Shown: piece after piece, positions 19,727-29,309 of the stretch
Position numbering within the stretch: position 1 is the stretch's first letter
Layout of the letters: every line of letters starts with the position of its first letter
From: Kumtagia ephedrae
GTDB lineage: Bacteria; Pseudomonadota; Alphaproteobacteria; Rhizobiales; Rhizobiaceae
Length of the DNA stretch: 64,000 bases
Direction of reading: 5' to 3'
Assembly: GCF_003012745.1 (NCBI RefSeq)
Contig: NZ_PXYK01000022.1
Coordinates: 1-64,000, forward strand
Position numbers and translations under genes: made by a program
Notes under the pieces: generated by a model
Seen by the model: the letters and a program-made list of their open reading frames with translations, nothing else
Databases searched by the model: none
Told to the model about the DNA's origin: nothing

Positions 19727-20188
19727 TTACCGCCCTTCGGGGAAGAAAGCCGGGTCGAGAATTTCCTCAATGGTGAAAGGACATCCCTCAGGGAAAATCA
19801 CCTCTGAAAGGCCGGTCTCGCCTGCCGCGCGCAGGCGGGCGGTGACATATTCTTCATCAAGGACAGTTGCCGGATAATTCCTAAGGCTCGGGCTTGCCTT
19901 CAGCCGTTTTGATATCCGCATACGCTGCTCGATAATCGTTGCGCGCCAGCTCGGCGTGCATTTTTGGGGCTGATAGCACCATTTCAGCAGATGCATGACG
20001 AGCACATTCAATCTGCTCTCGATCTCGTCTTCCTGGCTCCTCCCCAAGCTCTCGATCTCCTCGGCAAGGTTTTCACGATCGAGCGACGACGTGCGCCCGG
20101 CGCGCAAAAGTGCGCCTTGCTGGGCGCACCAGAGCGCAAAATCATCTTCGTAGACCACAAGTGGCGGGCTGGGGTCGATCCGGTTCAT
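19727..20188 (-). CDS. DUF29 family protein
   Basis: A DUF29 protein of about 153 residues: YEDDFALWCAQQGALLRAGR at the N-terminus, ENLAEEIESLGRSQEDEIES, HLLKWCYQP and a C-terminal FPEGCPFTIEEILDPAFFPE. This is the complete family architecture. The ATG at 20188 (MNRIDPSPP) was chosen; a GTG at 20203 is an alternative and neither has a strong ribosome site. DUF29 proteins are abundant in cyanobacteria and Rhizobiales, usually near mobile or accessory genes; function unknown. It sits in the accessory stretch between ureC and ureE. Confidence 0.8.
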   Translation of the reverse strand: MNRIDPSPPLVVYEDDFALWCAQQGALLRAGRTSSLDRENLAEEIESLGRSQEDEIESRLNVLVMHLLKWCYQPQKCTPSWRATIIEQRMRISKRLKASPSLRNYPATVLDEEYVTARLRAAGETGLSEVIFPEGCPFTIEEILDPAFFPEGR

Positions 20189-20264
20189 GGGCGCATCATG
20201 CACTCATTTGGATATTCGTCAAAGTGGCGGCATATCTAAGCTCGCGCGATGAGCAGATGGCAGG

Positions 20265-20392
20265 TTAACGCTTCCGCAGGGACCTAATCGGCTTCCAGCG
20301 CGTCGCTCCCGGCGTCAGTACCTCCCAATAGATCCAGCCATTAAGTTGGGTCTTTTCTCCATCTCGGGTAACCGCGACCCCCCTTCGCCGCC
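20265..20392 (-). pseudogene. 3' fragment of an unidentified gene
   Basis: The minus strand reads, in one frame up to a TAA, VTRDGEKTQLNGWIYWEVLT and then PGATRWKPIRSLRKR. The NGW-x-YW...W-x-P-x2-x-LR pattern looks like the C-terminal end of a real protein, perhaps a DUF4357-type module. No start or upstream body exists between it and the end of ureC. Probably debris from an insertion or deletion. Identification is tentative. Confidence 0.35.
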
Positions 20393-20414
20393 GCTGAAGC
20401 GGAAAAAAGTAATT

Positions 20415-22127
<1,713 letters not shown>

Positions 22128-22130
22128 CTG

Positions 22131-22499
22131 TCAACTCCGTGCGAGTGTGAATCCGGTCTTGCGCGCGGCTTTTGCGTCGAGCGTCAGGGTGGACGTGCAG
22201 CCTGCGGCCAAGTTGTCGCGAGCGATCAAAAAGTCGCCAAAGTCGGCTCCGCCCAGTTCATGGTCATCCAAAACGGCCATAACGACTTCGGGCCGGTCCA
22301 GCTCTATGTTAGACACGGCAACAAGACGCCTCAGCATGGCGACCACTGTATCCTTAGGATAGCCAAACTTATTCGAAAGCACCCATTCGAGTTCCAGCAA
22401 GGCGACATGGCTTACGCGATACTGCGTTGAAGGAAGGACAATGCGCCTTTGCCCCTGCACGAGCCAGGCGACGAGGACGTTGGTGTCAAGGCCGATCAC
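22131..22499 (-). CDS. PIN-domain toxin (VapC-like)
   Basis: A 122-residue PIN-domain ribonuclease. The N-terminal IGLDTNVLVAW supplies the first catalytic Asp; LLELEWVL the Glu; ADFGDFLIARDN the later acidic pair; the C-terminus (TLTLDAKAARKTGF) is typical. The start is GTG at 22499, overlapping the antitoxin stop (GTGA). It forms a toxin-antitoxin module with the AbrB-type gene. Unusually, its stop is only three bases from the ureC start, so urease alpha is downstream of the toxin in the same transcript. Confidence 0.88.
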   Translation of the reverse strand: MIGLDTNVLVAWLVQGQRRIVLPSTQYRVSHVALLELEWVLSNKFGYPKDTVVAMLRRLVAVSNIELDRPEVVMAVLDDHELGGADFGDFLIARDNLAAGCTSTLTLDAKAARKTGFTLARS

Positions 22500-22780
22500 T
22501 TGCCGGAACGCTTCAGCCCATCAAGGACGCGCTGGCCCATTTCAGCCCGAGCTTGGCGCACCATCTCGACGATGTCTTCGTTCGTCAGCGGAGGGCCGTC
22601 ATAGGGAAGCACACCTCGCAGATCTTCAAAGCGTTCCGTTCGCGCGACCAGCTCCACCTTGCCGTCGCGGTTCCGCTCGAAATCCAGCCGGTCGCCCGGC
22701 TTGATTCCAAGCTGGTCGCGCAGTTTGGCCGGGAGGGTGATCTGGCCCTTTGATGTTACCTTGGCGGACGCTATCGGCAT
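22496..22780 (-). CDS. AbrB/MazE-type antitoxin
   Basis: A 94-residue protein whose first 45 residues form a swapped-hairpin AbrB DNA-binding domain (SAKVTSKGQITLPAKLRDQL, then IKPGDRLDFE). The C-terminal half is acidic and helical, suited to bind the toxin. ATG at 22780. It overlaps the PIN gene by four bases. An imperfect palindrome just upstream (22791-22814) is a likely autoregulatory operator. Confidence 0.88.
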   Translation of the reverse strand: MPIASAKVTSKGQITLPAKLRDQLGIKPGDRLDFERNRDGKVELVARTERFEDLRGVLPYDGPPLTNEDIVEMVRQARAEMGQRVLDGLKRSGK

Positions 22781-22790
22781 CTTGCAGCTC

Positions 22791-22814
22791 CTTACTTCTA
22801 ACTCAGAAAGTAAG
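22791..22814 (-). promoter_or_regulatory. Putative antitoxin operator palindrome
   Basis: CTTACTTCT (22791-22799) and AGAAAGTAAG (22805-22814) are inverted copies except for one extra base, separated by AACTC. They lie 10 bases upstream of the antitoxin ATG, where AbrB-type antitoxins repress their own operon. Confidence 0.5.
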
Positions 22815-23075
22815 GCGAGCTATGGCTGAAAGCAATCCCGGCGAATCTTCGCTCACCGGCTTCTCCCGTCGAATTTCGTGGGCGTGAAGGCGTCGGGGTC
22901 GACGCCTCGCAAACAGCGGCCGGCCGGGCGCCCGCGGGGCCGCGGCACTCCTCATTTCCGACACGAAATAACCACGGAACGACCCCATCGGCGGCAGGTT
23001 CTCACCCGATTCGGCGTATGGGGTGGCGGTCGCGCCCCAGCATGATCGTCTGCCAACCGATGGAAGGAAAAATCC

Positions 23076-23447
23076 ATGCGCATGATCACGATCCTGGCGG
23101 CGGGCACCACGCTCGCCTTCGCCATGGCCGCCAACGCACAAGCGCCGGCCACGCAGCCGCCCGCCCAGGCACCGGCGACAGCGCCCGAAGCCCCGGCCAC
23201 CGCCCCGACGATCCGCAGCGTCAACATCGTCGACATGACCGAACTGCCCGAAGCCACGCAGAAGCAGGTCAACGACGTGGTGGCTCAAGGCGGCGACGCC
23301 GAGCTCAAGCAATTGCGCAGCACGATCGACGCCAATCCCGAGCTCAAGTCGGCGCTGGACGCAAAGGGGCTGACCTCGGCGCATGTCATCGCGGCAAGCG
23401 TTAGCCGCGAGGGGGCGCTGACGCTCGTGACCAAGAAGGCCGGCTGA
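23076..23447 (+). CDS. Small secreted protein, unknown function
   Basis: A 123-residue protein with a clear Sec signal (MRMITILAAGTTLAFAMAAN, cleavage after NAQA), then an Ala/Pro/Thr-rich linker and a compact C-terminal domain containing VNIVDMTELPEATQKQVNDV. Start ATG has AAGGAAA upstream. It is on the plus strand, opposite to the urease genes that flank it. I do not recognise the family. The shared VNIV motif and tandem position suggest a link to the next gene, but similarity is weak. Confidence 0.7.
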   Translation: MRMITILAAGTTLAFAMAANAQAPATQPPAQAPATAPEAPATAPTIRSVNIVDMTELPEATQKQVNDVVAQGGDAELKQLRSTIDANPELKSALDAKGLTSAHVIAASVSREGALTLVTKKAG

Positions 23448-23605
23448 CCGCTCGCGGCGGGCCTTGCCAGTCCCTTTCCTTCGCCGGCGCCGGTCCTTAA
23501 CTCGGCGCCGGCAAGCAGCCTCAGACAAACAGCCGCATGCCGGGAACCCCGGCCGCGGAGTTGCCGTTGTCCCCCTTTGGCCTGCGCAACCACAAGGAAC
23601 GAGCG

Positions 23606-24100
23606 ATGACGACGACCATCCTGCCGGACAGCAAATGGCTGCATGCTGTCGCGGCCGCAGCCTTCCTGGCGGCGTTCGCGCCGCAGACGGCGCCGATGGC
23701 GCAAGGTCTGCAGGATCCCAAGGCGATCGATACCATCGTCGGCACCGAGGTGCATGAGGAGCAGACGCCCGCCGCCGCCCAGACCGATGCGGTGATCAAG
23801 GCCATCGACAAGACCGCCGAAAACATCGCGACGGTCCGAAAGGCCACGACGCTCGATGCCGTCAACATCGTGTTCCTGCCCGACGCCGCCGTCACCGAAG
23901 GCGGTCCTCCCGACGAGATCGCCGCCAAGGTGGAAGAGCACAAGGACGAGATCGGAGAACTCCGGCAGGAGCTGGAAGGCAACGCCATGCTCTATCATGC
24001 GATCGACTCGCGGCAGATCCTGATCCGCGACATCCTCGCCGTCGAATTCAAGGATGCCGGCGTGGTGATCTACGCGGCGGCCAAGCCGGCGGGCGGCTGA
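23606..24100 (+). CDS. Secreted protein of unknown function
   Basis: A 164-residue protein with an N-terminal export signal (WLHAVAAAAFLAAFAPQTAP) and a mature part containing DAVNIVFLPDAAV and a charged helical stretch, KVEEHKDEIGELRQELEGNA. ATG at 23606 has AAGGA nine bases upstream. It converges on ureB with 29 bp between stop codons. The family is unknown to me. With the preceding gene it forms a small plus-strand pair inserted in the urease cluster. Confidence 0.65.
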   Translation: MTTTILPDSKWLHAVAAAAFLAAFAPQTAPMAQGLQDPKAIDTIVGTEVHEEQTPAAAQTDAVIKAIDKTAENIATVRKATTLDAVNIVFLPDAAVTEGGPPDEIAAKVEEHKDEIGELRQELEGNAMLYHAIDSRQILIRDILAVEFKDAGVVIYAAAKPAGG

Positions 24101-24129
24101 GTACGCCGAATCGGCCAGCGGCGGCACCC

Positions 24130-24435
24130 TCACAGTTTCCCCATCACCTTCTGCTGGAAGCCGTAGACCTCGCGCTTGCCGCCGAGCGGCACCAGCGTGA
24201 CGTCGCGCTCCTGCCCGGGCTCGAAACGCACGGCGGTGCCGGCGGCAATGTCGAGCCGCATGCCCCGCGCCTTCTCCCGGTCGAAGCGCAGCGCGCCGTT
24301 GGTCTCGAAGAAATGATAATGGCTGCCGACCTGGATCGGCCGGTCGCCGGCGTTGGCGACTTTCAGCGTGACAGTTTCCGCGCCCCTGTTCAGCTCGATG
24401 TCGCCGGGCGCGGTGATCACTTCTCCGGGGATCAT
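24130..24435 (-). CDS. ureB: Urease subunit beta
   Basis: The 101-residue beta subunit of the three-subunit bacterial urease. Starts [18 protein letters not shown] and contains [20 protein letters not shown], the strongly conserved region that packs near the active-site flap. ATG at 24435 has AAGGAGG four bases upstream; the 49 in-frame codons beyond it are not UreB. It is preceded by a DUF1272 gene 17 bp away. Confidence 0.97.
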   Translation of the reverse strand: MIPGEVITAPGDIELNRGAETVTLKVANAGDRPIQVGSHYHFFETNGALRFDREKARGMRLDIAAGTAVRFEPGQERDVTLVPLGGKREVYGFQQKVMGKL

Positions 24436-24452
24436 GGAACCTCCTTCGCCGC

Positions 24453-24710
24453 TCAGGCCGCTCTCGCCGCGGGCGGACAGCCCTCGGCCTTGAGCACGCG
24501 CTTCGTCGACGCCGGATATTTGGCCAGCATCTTCGCCGGGCGGATCGGCCTGGCGGAAAAATTGCCGCCGCAGTTGGGACATACGCCACCCAGCACATCA
24601 TCCGCGCAATCGACACAAAAAGTGCATTCGAAGGTGCAGATGCGCGCGTCCGGCGAATCCGGCGGCAGGTCGCGGTCGCAGCACTCGCAGTTGGGACGCA
24701 GTCCGAGCAT
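24453..24710 (-). CDS. DUF1272 cysteine-rich protein
   Basis: An 85-residue protein with four CxxC-like pairs: [30 protein letters not shown] and CPNCGG, a probable double zinc ribbon. This is the DUF1272 signature. Of two adjacent ATGs, 24710 has the better spacing to GGGAGG. It lies between ureA and ureB in the same orientation (10 and 17 bp gaps), so it is co-expressed with structural urease. Small unassigned ORFs occur in other rhizobial urease clusters. A metal or assembly role is conceivable but not shown. Confidence 0.85.
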   Translation of the reverse strand: MLGLRPNCECCDRDLPPDSPDARICTFECTFCVDCADDVLGGVCPNCGGNFSARPIRPAKMLAKYPASTKRVLKAEGCPPAARAA

Positions 24711-24720
24711 CATAACCTCC

Positions 24721-25023
24721 CTACCGTATCGGCTCATGCACGGTGACCAGCTTCGTTCCGTCCGGGAACGTCGCTTCGACCTGCACGTCATGGATCATCT
24801 CGGCGATGCCCTCCATCACCTGCTCGCGGGTGATCACATGCGCGCCTGCTTCCATCAGCTCGGCCACCGGGCGGCCGTCGCGCGCGCCCTCGACGACGAA
24901 ATCGGTGATCAGCGCGATCGCCTCGGGATGGTTGAGCTTGACGCCGCGCTCCAGCCGCTTGCGGGCGACGATCGCCGCCATGGCGATCAGCAGCTTGTCC
25001 TTTTCGCGAGGCGTGAGATTCAT
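24721..25023 (-). CDS. ureA: Urease subunit gamma
   Basis: The 100-residue gamma subunit: [20 protein letters not shown] at the start, [20 protein letters not shown] in the middle and [20 protein letters not shown] at the end, all family hallmarks. ATG at 25023, 15 bp after the ureD stop. Standard length. Confidence 0.98.
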   Translation of the reverse strand: MNLTPREKDKLLIAMAAIVARKRLERGVKLNHPEAIALITDFVVEGARDGRPVAELMEAGAHVITREQVMEGIAEMIHDVQVEATFPDGTKLVTVHEPIR

Positions 25024-25038
25024 GCGTTCGACAGTCCT

Positions 25039-25890
<852 letters not shown>

Positions 25891-26090
25891 AGCCAGCGAG
25901 CTTAAGCGGGCTGGCGCCGATGTCGAGATGGCAATATGCGGCGTTGCGTGTTGCGTTGGTAGCGGACGGTTTTTATACAGGATAGAATTTCCTGCGTTTC
26001 AGGGAGTGAATTGTCGTCGCCGCAACAATGCGGGGGCACTCAGGCACAAGCAGCGCCCAAAAGAAGAGCGCGCAAGACTAGGAAGGTTCG

Positions 26091-26342
26091 ATGGATCAAC
26101 TCGCCCAGGATATTATAGGCAAGATCAAGGTCCATGCGGATCCCGGGATCGGCGCGATCACGCCGGAAACCGAGCTGAGCGAGCTTGGTATCCATTCGCT
26201 CGAGCTGACGGAGATCATCTTCGACCTCGAGGAGGCATACGGGATCGAGATCGAGATGAATACGGCCGAGGCCTGGAGCAAGCTGTCCGACGTCGGCGAC
26301 ATCGTCGACGCGGTCCGCGTCCTCATTGCAAAAAAAGGCTGA
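26091..26342 (+). CDS. NodF-like acyl carrier protein
   Basis: An 83-residue acyl carrier protein. The phosphopantetheine site is [12 protein letters not shown] with Ser36; the usual Asp before Ser is His here (HSL, not DSL). Helix III reads [20 protein letters not shown], which as I recall closely parallels NodF of Rhizobium, more so than housekeeping AcpP. It is followed after one base by a NodE-like ketosynthase, the nodFE order. No nod box and no nodABC are in view, so a symbiotic role cannot be claimed; it may make a special fatty acyl chain. Confidence 0.85.
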   Translation: MDQLAQDIIGKIKVHADPGIGAITPETELSELGIHSLELTEIIFDLEEAYGIEIEMNTAEAWSKLSDVGDIVDAVRVLIAKKG

Positions 26343-26343
26343 C

Positions 26344-27555
26344 ATGTCGCGCCAGCGTGTCGTCATCACCGGCATAGGCGGTCTCTGCGCGCTCGGCCCC
26401 GACGTGCCGGCGATATGCGACGCCATGCGTGAAGGCCGTGCCGGCATCGGGCCGATCACGACGATCGCGCTCGGAAACCTCAAGGGCAATATCGGCGCGG
26501 AGATCAAGGAGCTGCCGGAACACCGGCTCGATCGCAAGCAGGTGGCCACCATGGACCGCTTCAGCCTGCTTGCCGCCATCGCGGCCGGCGAGGCCATCCG
26601 CGCCGCGGGGATCGAGATCGACGAGGCGCAGGAATTTCGGGCCGGAGCCGTGGTCGGCACCGGTATATACGGCGCGACCACCGTCGATGAGGCGTATTAC
26701 CAGGTCCATATCGAAAACCGCCCCCGGGTCGGTATCTTCAGCGTGCCCAAGGCAATGCCGGGCGCCCCCGCGGGGCAGATCAGCATGGCCTACCGGCTGC
26801 GCGGACCGGTGTTCGGCGTAACCTCGGCCTGCGCTTCCTCCAACCATGCCTTGTCGGCGGCGGCCGATCAGTTGCGCCTCGGCCGTGCCGACGTGATGCT
26901 GGCGGGCGGCACGGACGCACCGCTGGTGTTCGGCGTGCTGAAGGGCTGGGAGGCGCTGCGGGCGTTGGCGCGCGACACCTGCAGGCCGTTCTCGGCCGAT
27001 CGCGACGGCCTCGTCATCGGCGAAGGCGCGGGCATGGCGGTGCTGGAGACATACGAGCACGCCAGGGCACGCGGCGCACCGATTCTGGCCGAACTCGCCG
27101 GCGCCGGCATGTCGGGCGACGCCAGCGACATCGTCGCTCCCACGATCGAAGGGCCGGCGGCGGCGATGCGGGCCTGCCTCGCCGATGCCGGGCTCGCGCC
27201 GGAGGACATCGACTACGTCAACGCCCACGGCACCGGGACCAAGGCCAACGACCAGATCGAGACGCAGGCGATCCGGCGCGTTTTCGGGGCACATGCCGAT
27301 CGCCTGTCGGTATCCTCGACCAAATCCATGCATGCCCACTGCATGGGCGCGTCCGGGGCGCTCGAAATGATCGCCTGCATCATGGCGATCCGCGAGGGCA
27401 TCATCCCGCCCACCGCGAACTTCACCGAAAGGGATCCGGACTGCGACCTCGACGTGACGCCGAACGTGGCGCGCGAGCGCAAGGTGCGGGCCGCGATCAG
27501 CAACGGCTTCGCCTTCGGCGGTACCAACGCGGTGGTCGCCTTCAAGGCCGCTTGA
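26344..27555 (+). CDS. NodE-like beta-ketoacyl synthase
   Basis: A 403-residue condensing enzyme of the FabF/NodE type. The catalytic triad is Cys163 ([12 protein letters not shown]), His295 ([12 protein letters not shown]) and His332 ([14 protein letters not shown]). Residues [16 protein letters not shown] near the end and the N-terminal [13 protein letters not shown] match NodE as I recall it more closely than FabF. ATG at 26344 follows the carrier-protein stop by one base (TGACATG). Together the pair probably elongates a dedicated acyl chain. Whether it serves lipid A, a Nod-factor-like lipid or another product is unknown. Confidence 0.88.
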   Translation: MSRQRVVITGIGGLCALGPDVPAICDAMREGRAGIGPITTIALGNLKGNIGAEIKELPEHRLDRKQVATMDRFSLLAAIAAGEAIRAAGIEIDEAQEFRAGAVVGTGIYGATTVDEAYYQVHIENRPRVGIFSVPKAMPGAPAGQISMAYRLRGPVFGVTSACASSNHALSAAADQLRLGRADVMLAGGTDAPLVFGVLKGWEALRALARDTCRPFSADRDGLVIGEGAGMAVLETYEHARARGAPILAELAGAGMSGDASDIVAPTIEGPAAAMRACLADAGLAPEDIDYVNAHGTGTKANDQIETQAIRRVFGAHADRLSVSSTKSMHAHCMGASGALEMIACIMAIREGIIPPTANFTERDPDCDLDVTPNVARERKVRAAISNGFAFGGTNAVVAFKAA

Positions 27556-27647
27556 CGAAGTCGGCGGCCAGGTCGACACCTCGCCCGCCAGCACCTACCT
27601 TCCGGCAGACGCCCGCCCCGTCACCGCCACCATTCTCCGGAGCTCCC

Positions 27648-28352
27648 ATGACCGATCTCTCCGCCTTCCCGATCGCCAGCCGCTGGCCCGCCCAGCATCC
27701 CGACCGGCTGCAGCTCTACTCCTTCCCGACGCCCAATGGCGTGAAGGTCTCCTTCGCGCTGGAGGAGATCGGACTCCCCTACGAGGCGCATCTCGTCAAC
27801 ATCGGCAAGGACGAGAGCTGGACGCCCGAGTTCCTGTCGCTCAACCCGAACGGCAAGATCCCGGCGATCGTCGACCCGGACGGTCCCGGCGGAAAGCCGC
27901 TCGGCCTGTTCGAATCCGGCGCGATCCTGCTCTATCTCGCCGAGAAGACCGGCAAGCTGCTGCCCGCCGATCCCGCCCGCCGCTACGAGACCGTCCAGTG
28001 GGTGTTCTTCCAGATGGGCGGCATCGGTCCGATGTTCGGCCAGCTCGGCTTCTTCCACAAATTCGCCGGCAAGGAGATCGCCGACAAGCGGCCGCTGGAA
28101 CGCTATGCCAACGAATCAAAGCGGCTGCTCGGCGTGCTGGAGACGCGCCTCAACGGCCGGCAATGGATCATGGACGACGACTACACCATCGCCGACATCT
28201 CCATGCTCGGCTGGGTGCGGACCTTGAAGGTGTTTTACGAAGCCAGCCAACTGGTCGGGCTCGACAGCCTGCCCAACGTCAACCGCTGGCTGGACAAGGG
28301 TCTGGAGCGCCCCGCCAGCCAGCGCGGCCTGAACATCCCACCGCGCCCCTGA
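27648..28352 (+). CDS. Nu-class (YfcG-like) glutathione S-transferase
   Basis: A 234-residue GST resembling E. coli YfcG, a disulfide-bond oxidoreductase. Motifs are SFPTPNGVKVSFALEEIGLP (active-site TPNG), LNPNGKIPAIVDPDGPGGKP, LFESGAILLYLAEKTGKLLP and YTIADIS in the C-terminal helical domain. ATG at 27648 has GGAGC upstream; the 32 in-frame codons before it are spacer. It follows the ketosynthase by 92 bp on the same strand. A bidirectional terminator hairpin follows. Confidence 0.9.
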   Translation: MTDLSAFPIASRWPAQHPDRLQLYSFPTPNGVKVSFALEEIGLPYEAHLVNIGKDESWTPEFLSLNPNGKIPAIVDPDGPGGKPLGLFESGAILLYLAEKTGKLLPADPARRYETVQWVFFQMGGIGPMFGQLGFFHKFAGKEIADKRPLERYANESKRLLGVLETRLNGRQWIMDDDYTIADISMLGWVRTLKVFYEASQLVGLDSLPNVNRWLDKGLERPASQRGLNIPPRP

Positions 28353-28389
28353 AAAACGTCCGAAATGGACCCGATTTCAGGACAATCCC

Positions 28390-28445
28390 GCCCAAAAACC
28401 GGTTGAAGCGCAGCGTTTAAGTCCGCGTCGGCACGGTTTTTGGGC
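28390..28445. terminator. Bidirectional terminator-like hairpin
   Basis: GCCCAAAAACCG (28390-28401) and CGGTTTTTGGGC (28434-28445) are perfect 12-bp inverted copies around a 32-base loop, exactly between the convergent GST and kinase genes. The runs of A and T in the arms suit termination on both strands. Confidence 0.55.
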
Positions 28446-29078
28446 TCATTCCGAGCGACCGGCCTCGGATCGGAGAACGAGATCGGCCGGCCGCTGCCGC
28501 GCCAGCACGCGGTCGATGTTGGGCATGTCGTTGGACTCGATCCAGGCGCGCGCCTCCTGCGGCGTCTTGCCGTGGCCGTCCCAGCGCTGCACCAGGCGGC
28601 GTTCGAGCTCCTCGCGCGGAACGTCGATATAGACCGACAGGTCGAACAATGTGCCCAGCCGGTTCCACGGCTGCTCGTCGAGCAGCAGATAGTTACCCTC
28701 GACCAGGATGAACTTGACCTCGCGGCCGACGATCGCCGCGCCGGCGCGCGACAGCTCGACCGTGCGATCGAAGACCGGAATGGCGATCTCCGATTCGTTC
28801 GCCCGGATGCGCCTGAGCAGGGCCTCGAAGCCATGGAAGTCGAAGGTTTCCGGCGACCCCTTGCGGGCGCGCAGCCCGCGCGCCTCCAGTACGACATCGT
28901 CGAAATGAAAGCCGTCCATCGGCACCACGGCGGCGCTGCCTTGCGGGAACAGGCCGAGGAGATTTTCCGCCAGCGTCGACTTGCCGGCGCCGGGCGGGCC
29001 CGCCAGCGCCACCACGAACCGCGACTGCCCGCCGGCGCGCTTGAAAATGGTCGCGGCAAGCGTTGCGATCTCCGACAT
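28446..29078 (-). CDS. P-loop small-molecule kinase (PanK/uridine kinase-like)
   Basis: A 210-residue nucleoside/sugar-type kinase. Walker A is AGPPGAGKSTLAENL; the substrate region is VPMDGFHFDDVVLEARGLRA; later motifs are FDRTVELSRAG, FILVEGNYLLLDE and YIDVPREELERRLVQRW. This is the YggC/FrcK-like branch of the phosphoribulokinase/uridine kinase superfamily, some members of which accompany rhizobial fructose transporters. ATG at 29078 has GGGAGGG upstream. No transporter is adjacent here, so the substrate cannot be inferred. Confidence 0.82.
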   Translation of the reverse strand: MSEIATLAATIFKRAGGQSRFVVALAGPPGAGKSTLAENLLGLFPQGSAAVVPMDGFHFDDVVLEARGLRARKGSPETFDFHGFEALLRRIRANESEIAIPVFDRTVELSRAGAAIVGREVKFILVEGNYLLLDEQPWNRLGTLFDLSVYIDVPREELERRLVQRWDGHGKTPQEARAWIESNDMPNIDRVLARQRPADLVLRSEAGRSE

Positions 29079-29309
29079 GCGATCCCTCCCGGAACAAGCG
29101 ACCCCGCCGGCGGCCAGCGGCGCCGGATATCGACATAAACCAGAACGGAGGCCTTGCCAATTTCAACGGATCCGCGAAGGGCCGGGGCAATTCATCCGTC
29201 CGGCGCGCCCGGAAGGCGGCAGGGCAGGTGTACCGACCATTGCGCCGAAGCGGCCCAAGCCTACATCCTGTCGGCCACAGGCGGGATCCGATTCTTGCGA
29301 GGCTGACCG

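Noticed and set aside
20380-20414. Intrinsic terminator after ureC
   Set aside because: A CCGCTGAAGCGG hairpin with an A/T run exists, but on the ureC strand the T-run comes before the stem, the wrong order for termination.
25891-26090. Nod box upstream of the nodFE-like pair
   Set aside because: No ATC-N9-GAT type repeats or the long conserved 47-base pattern could be found in the 200-bp gap.
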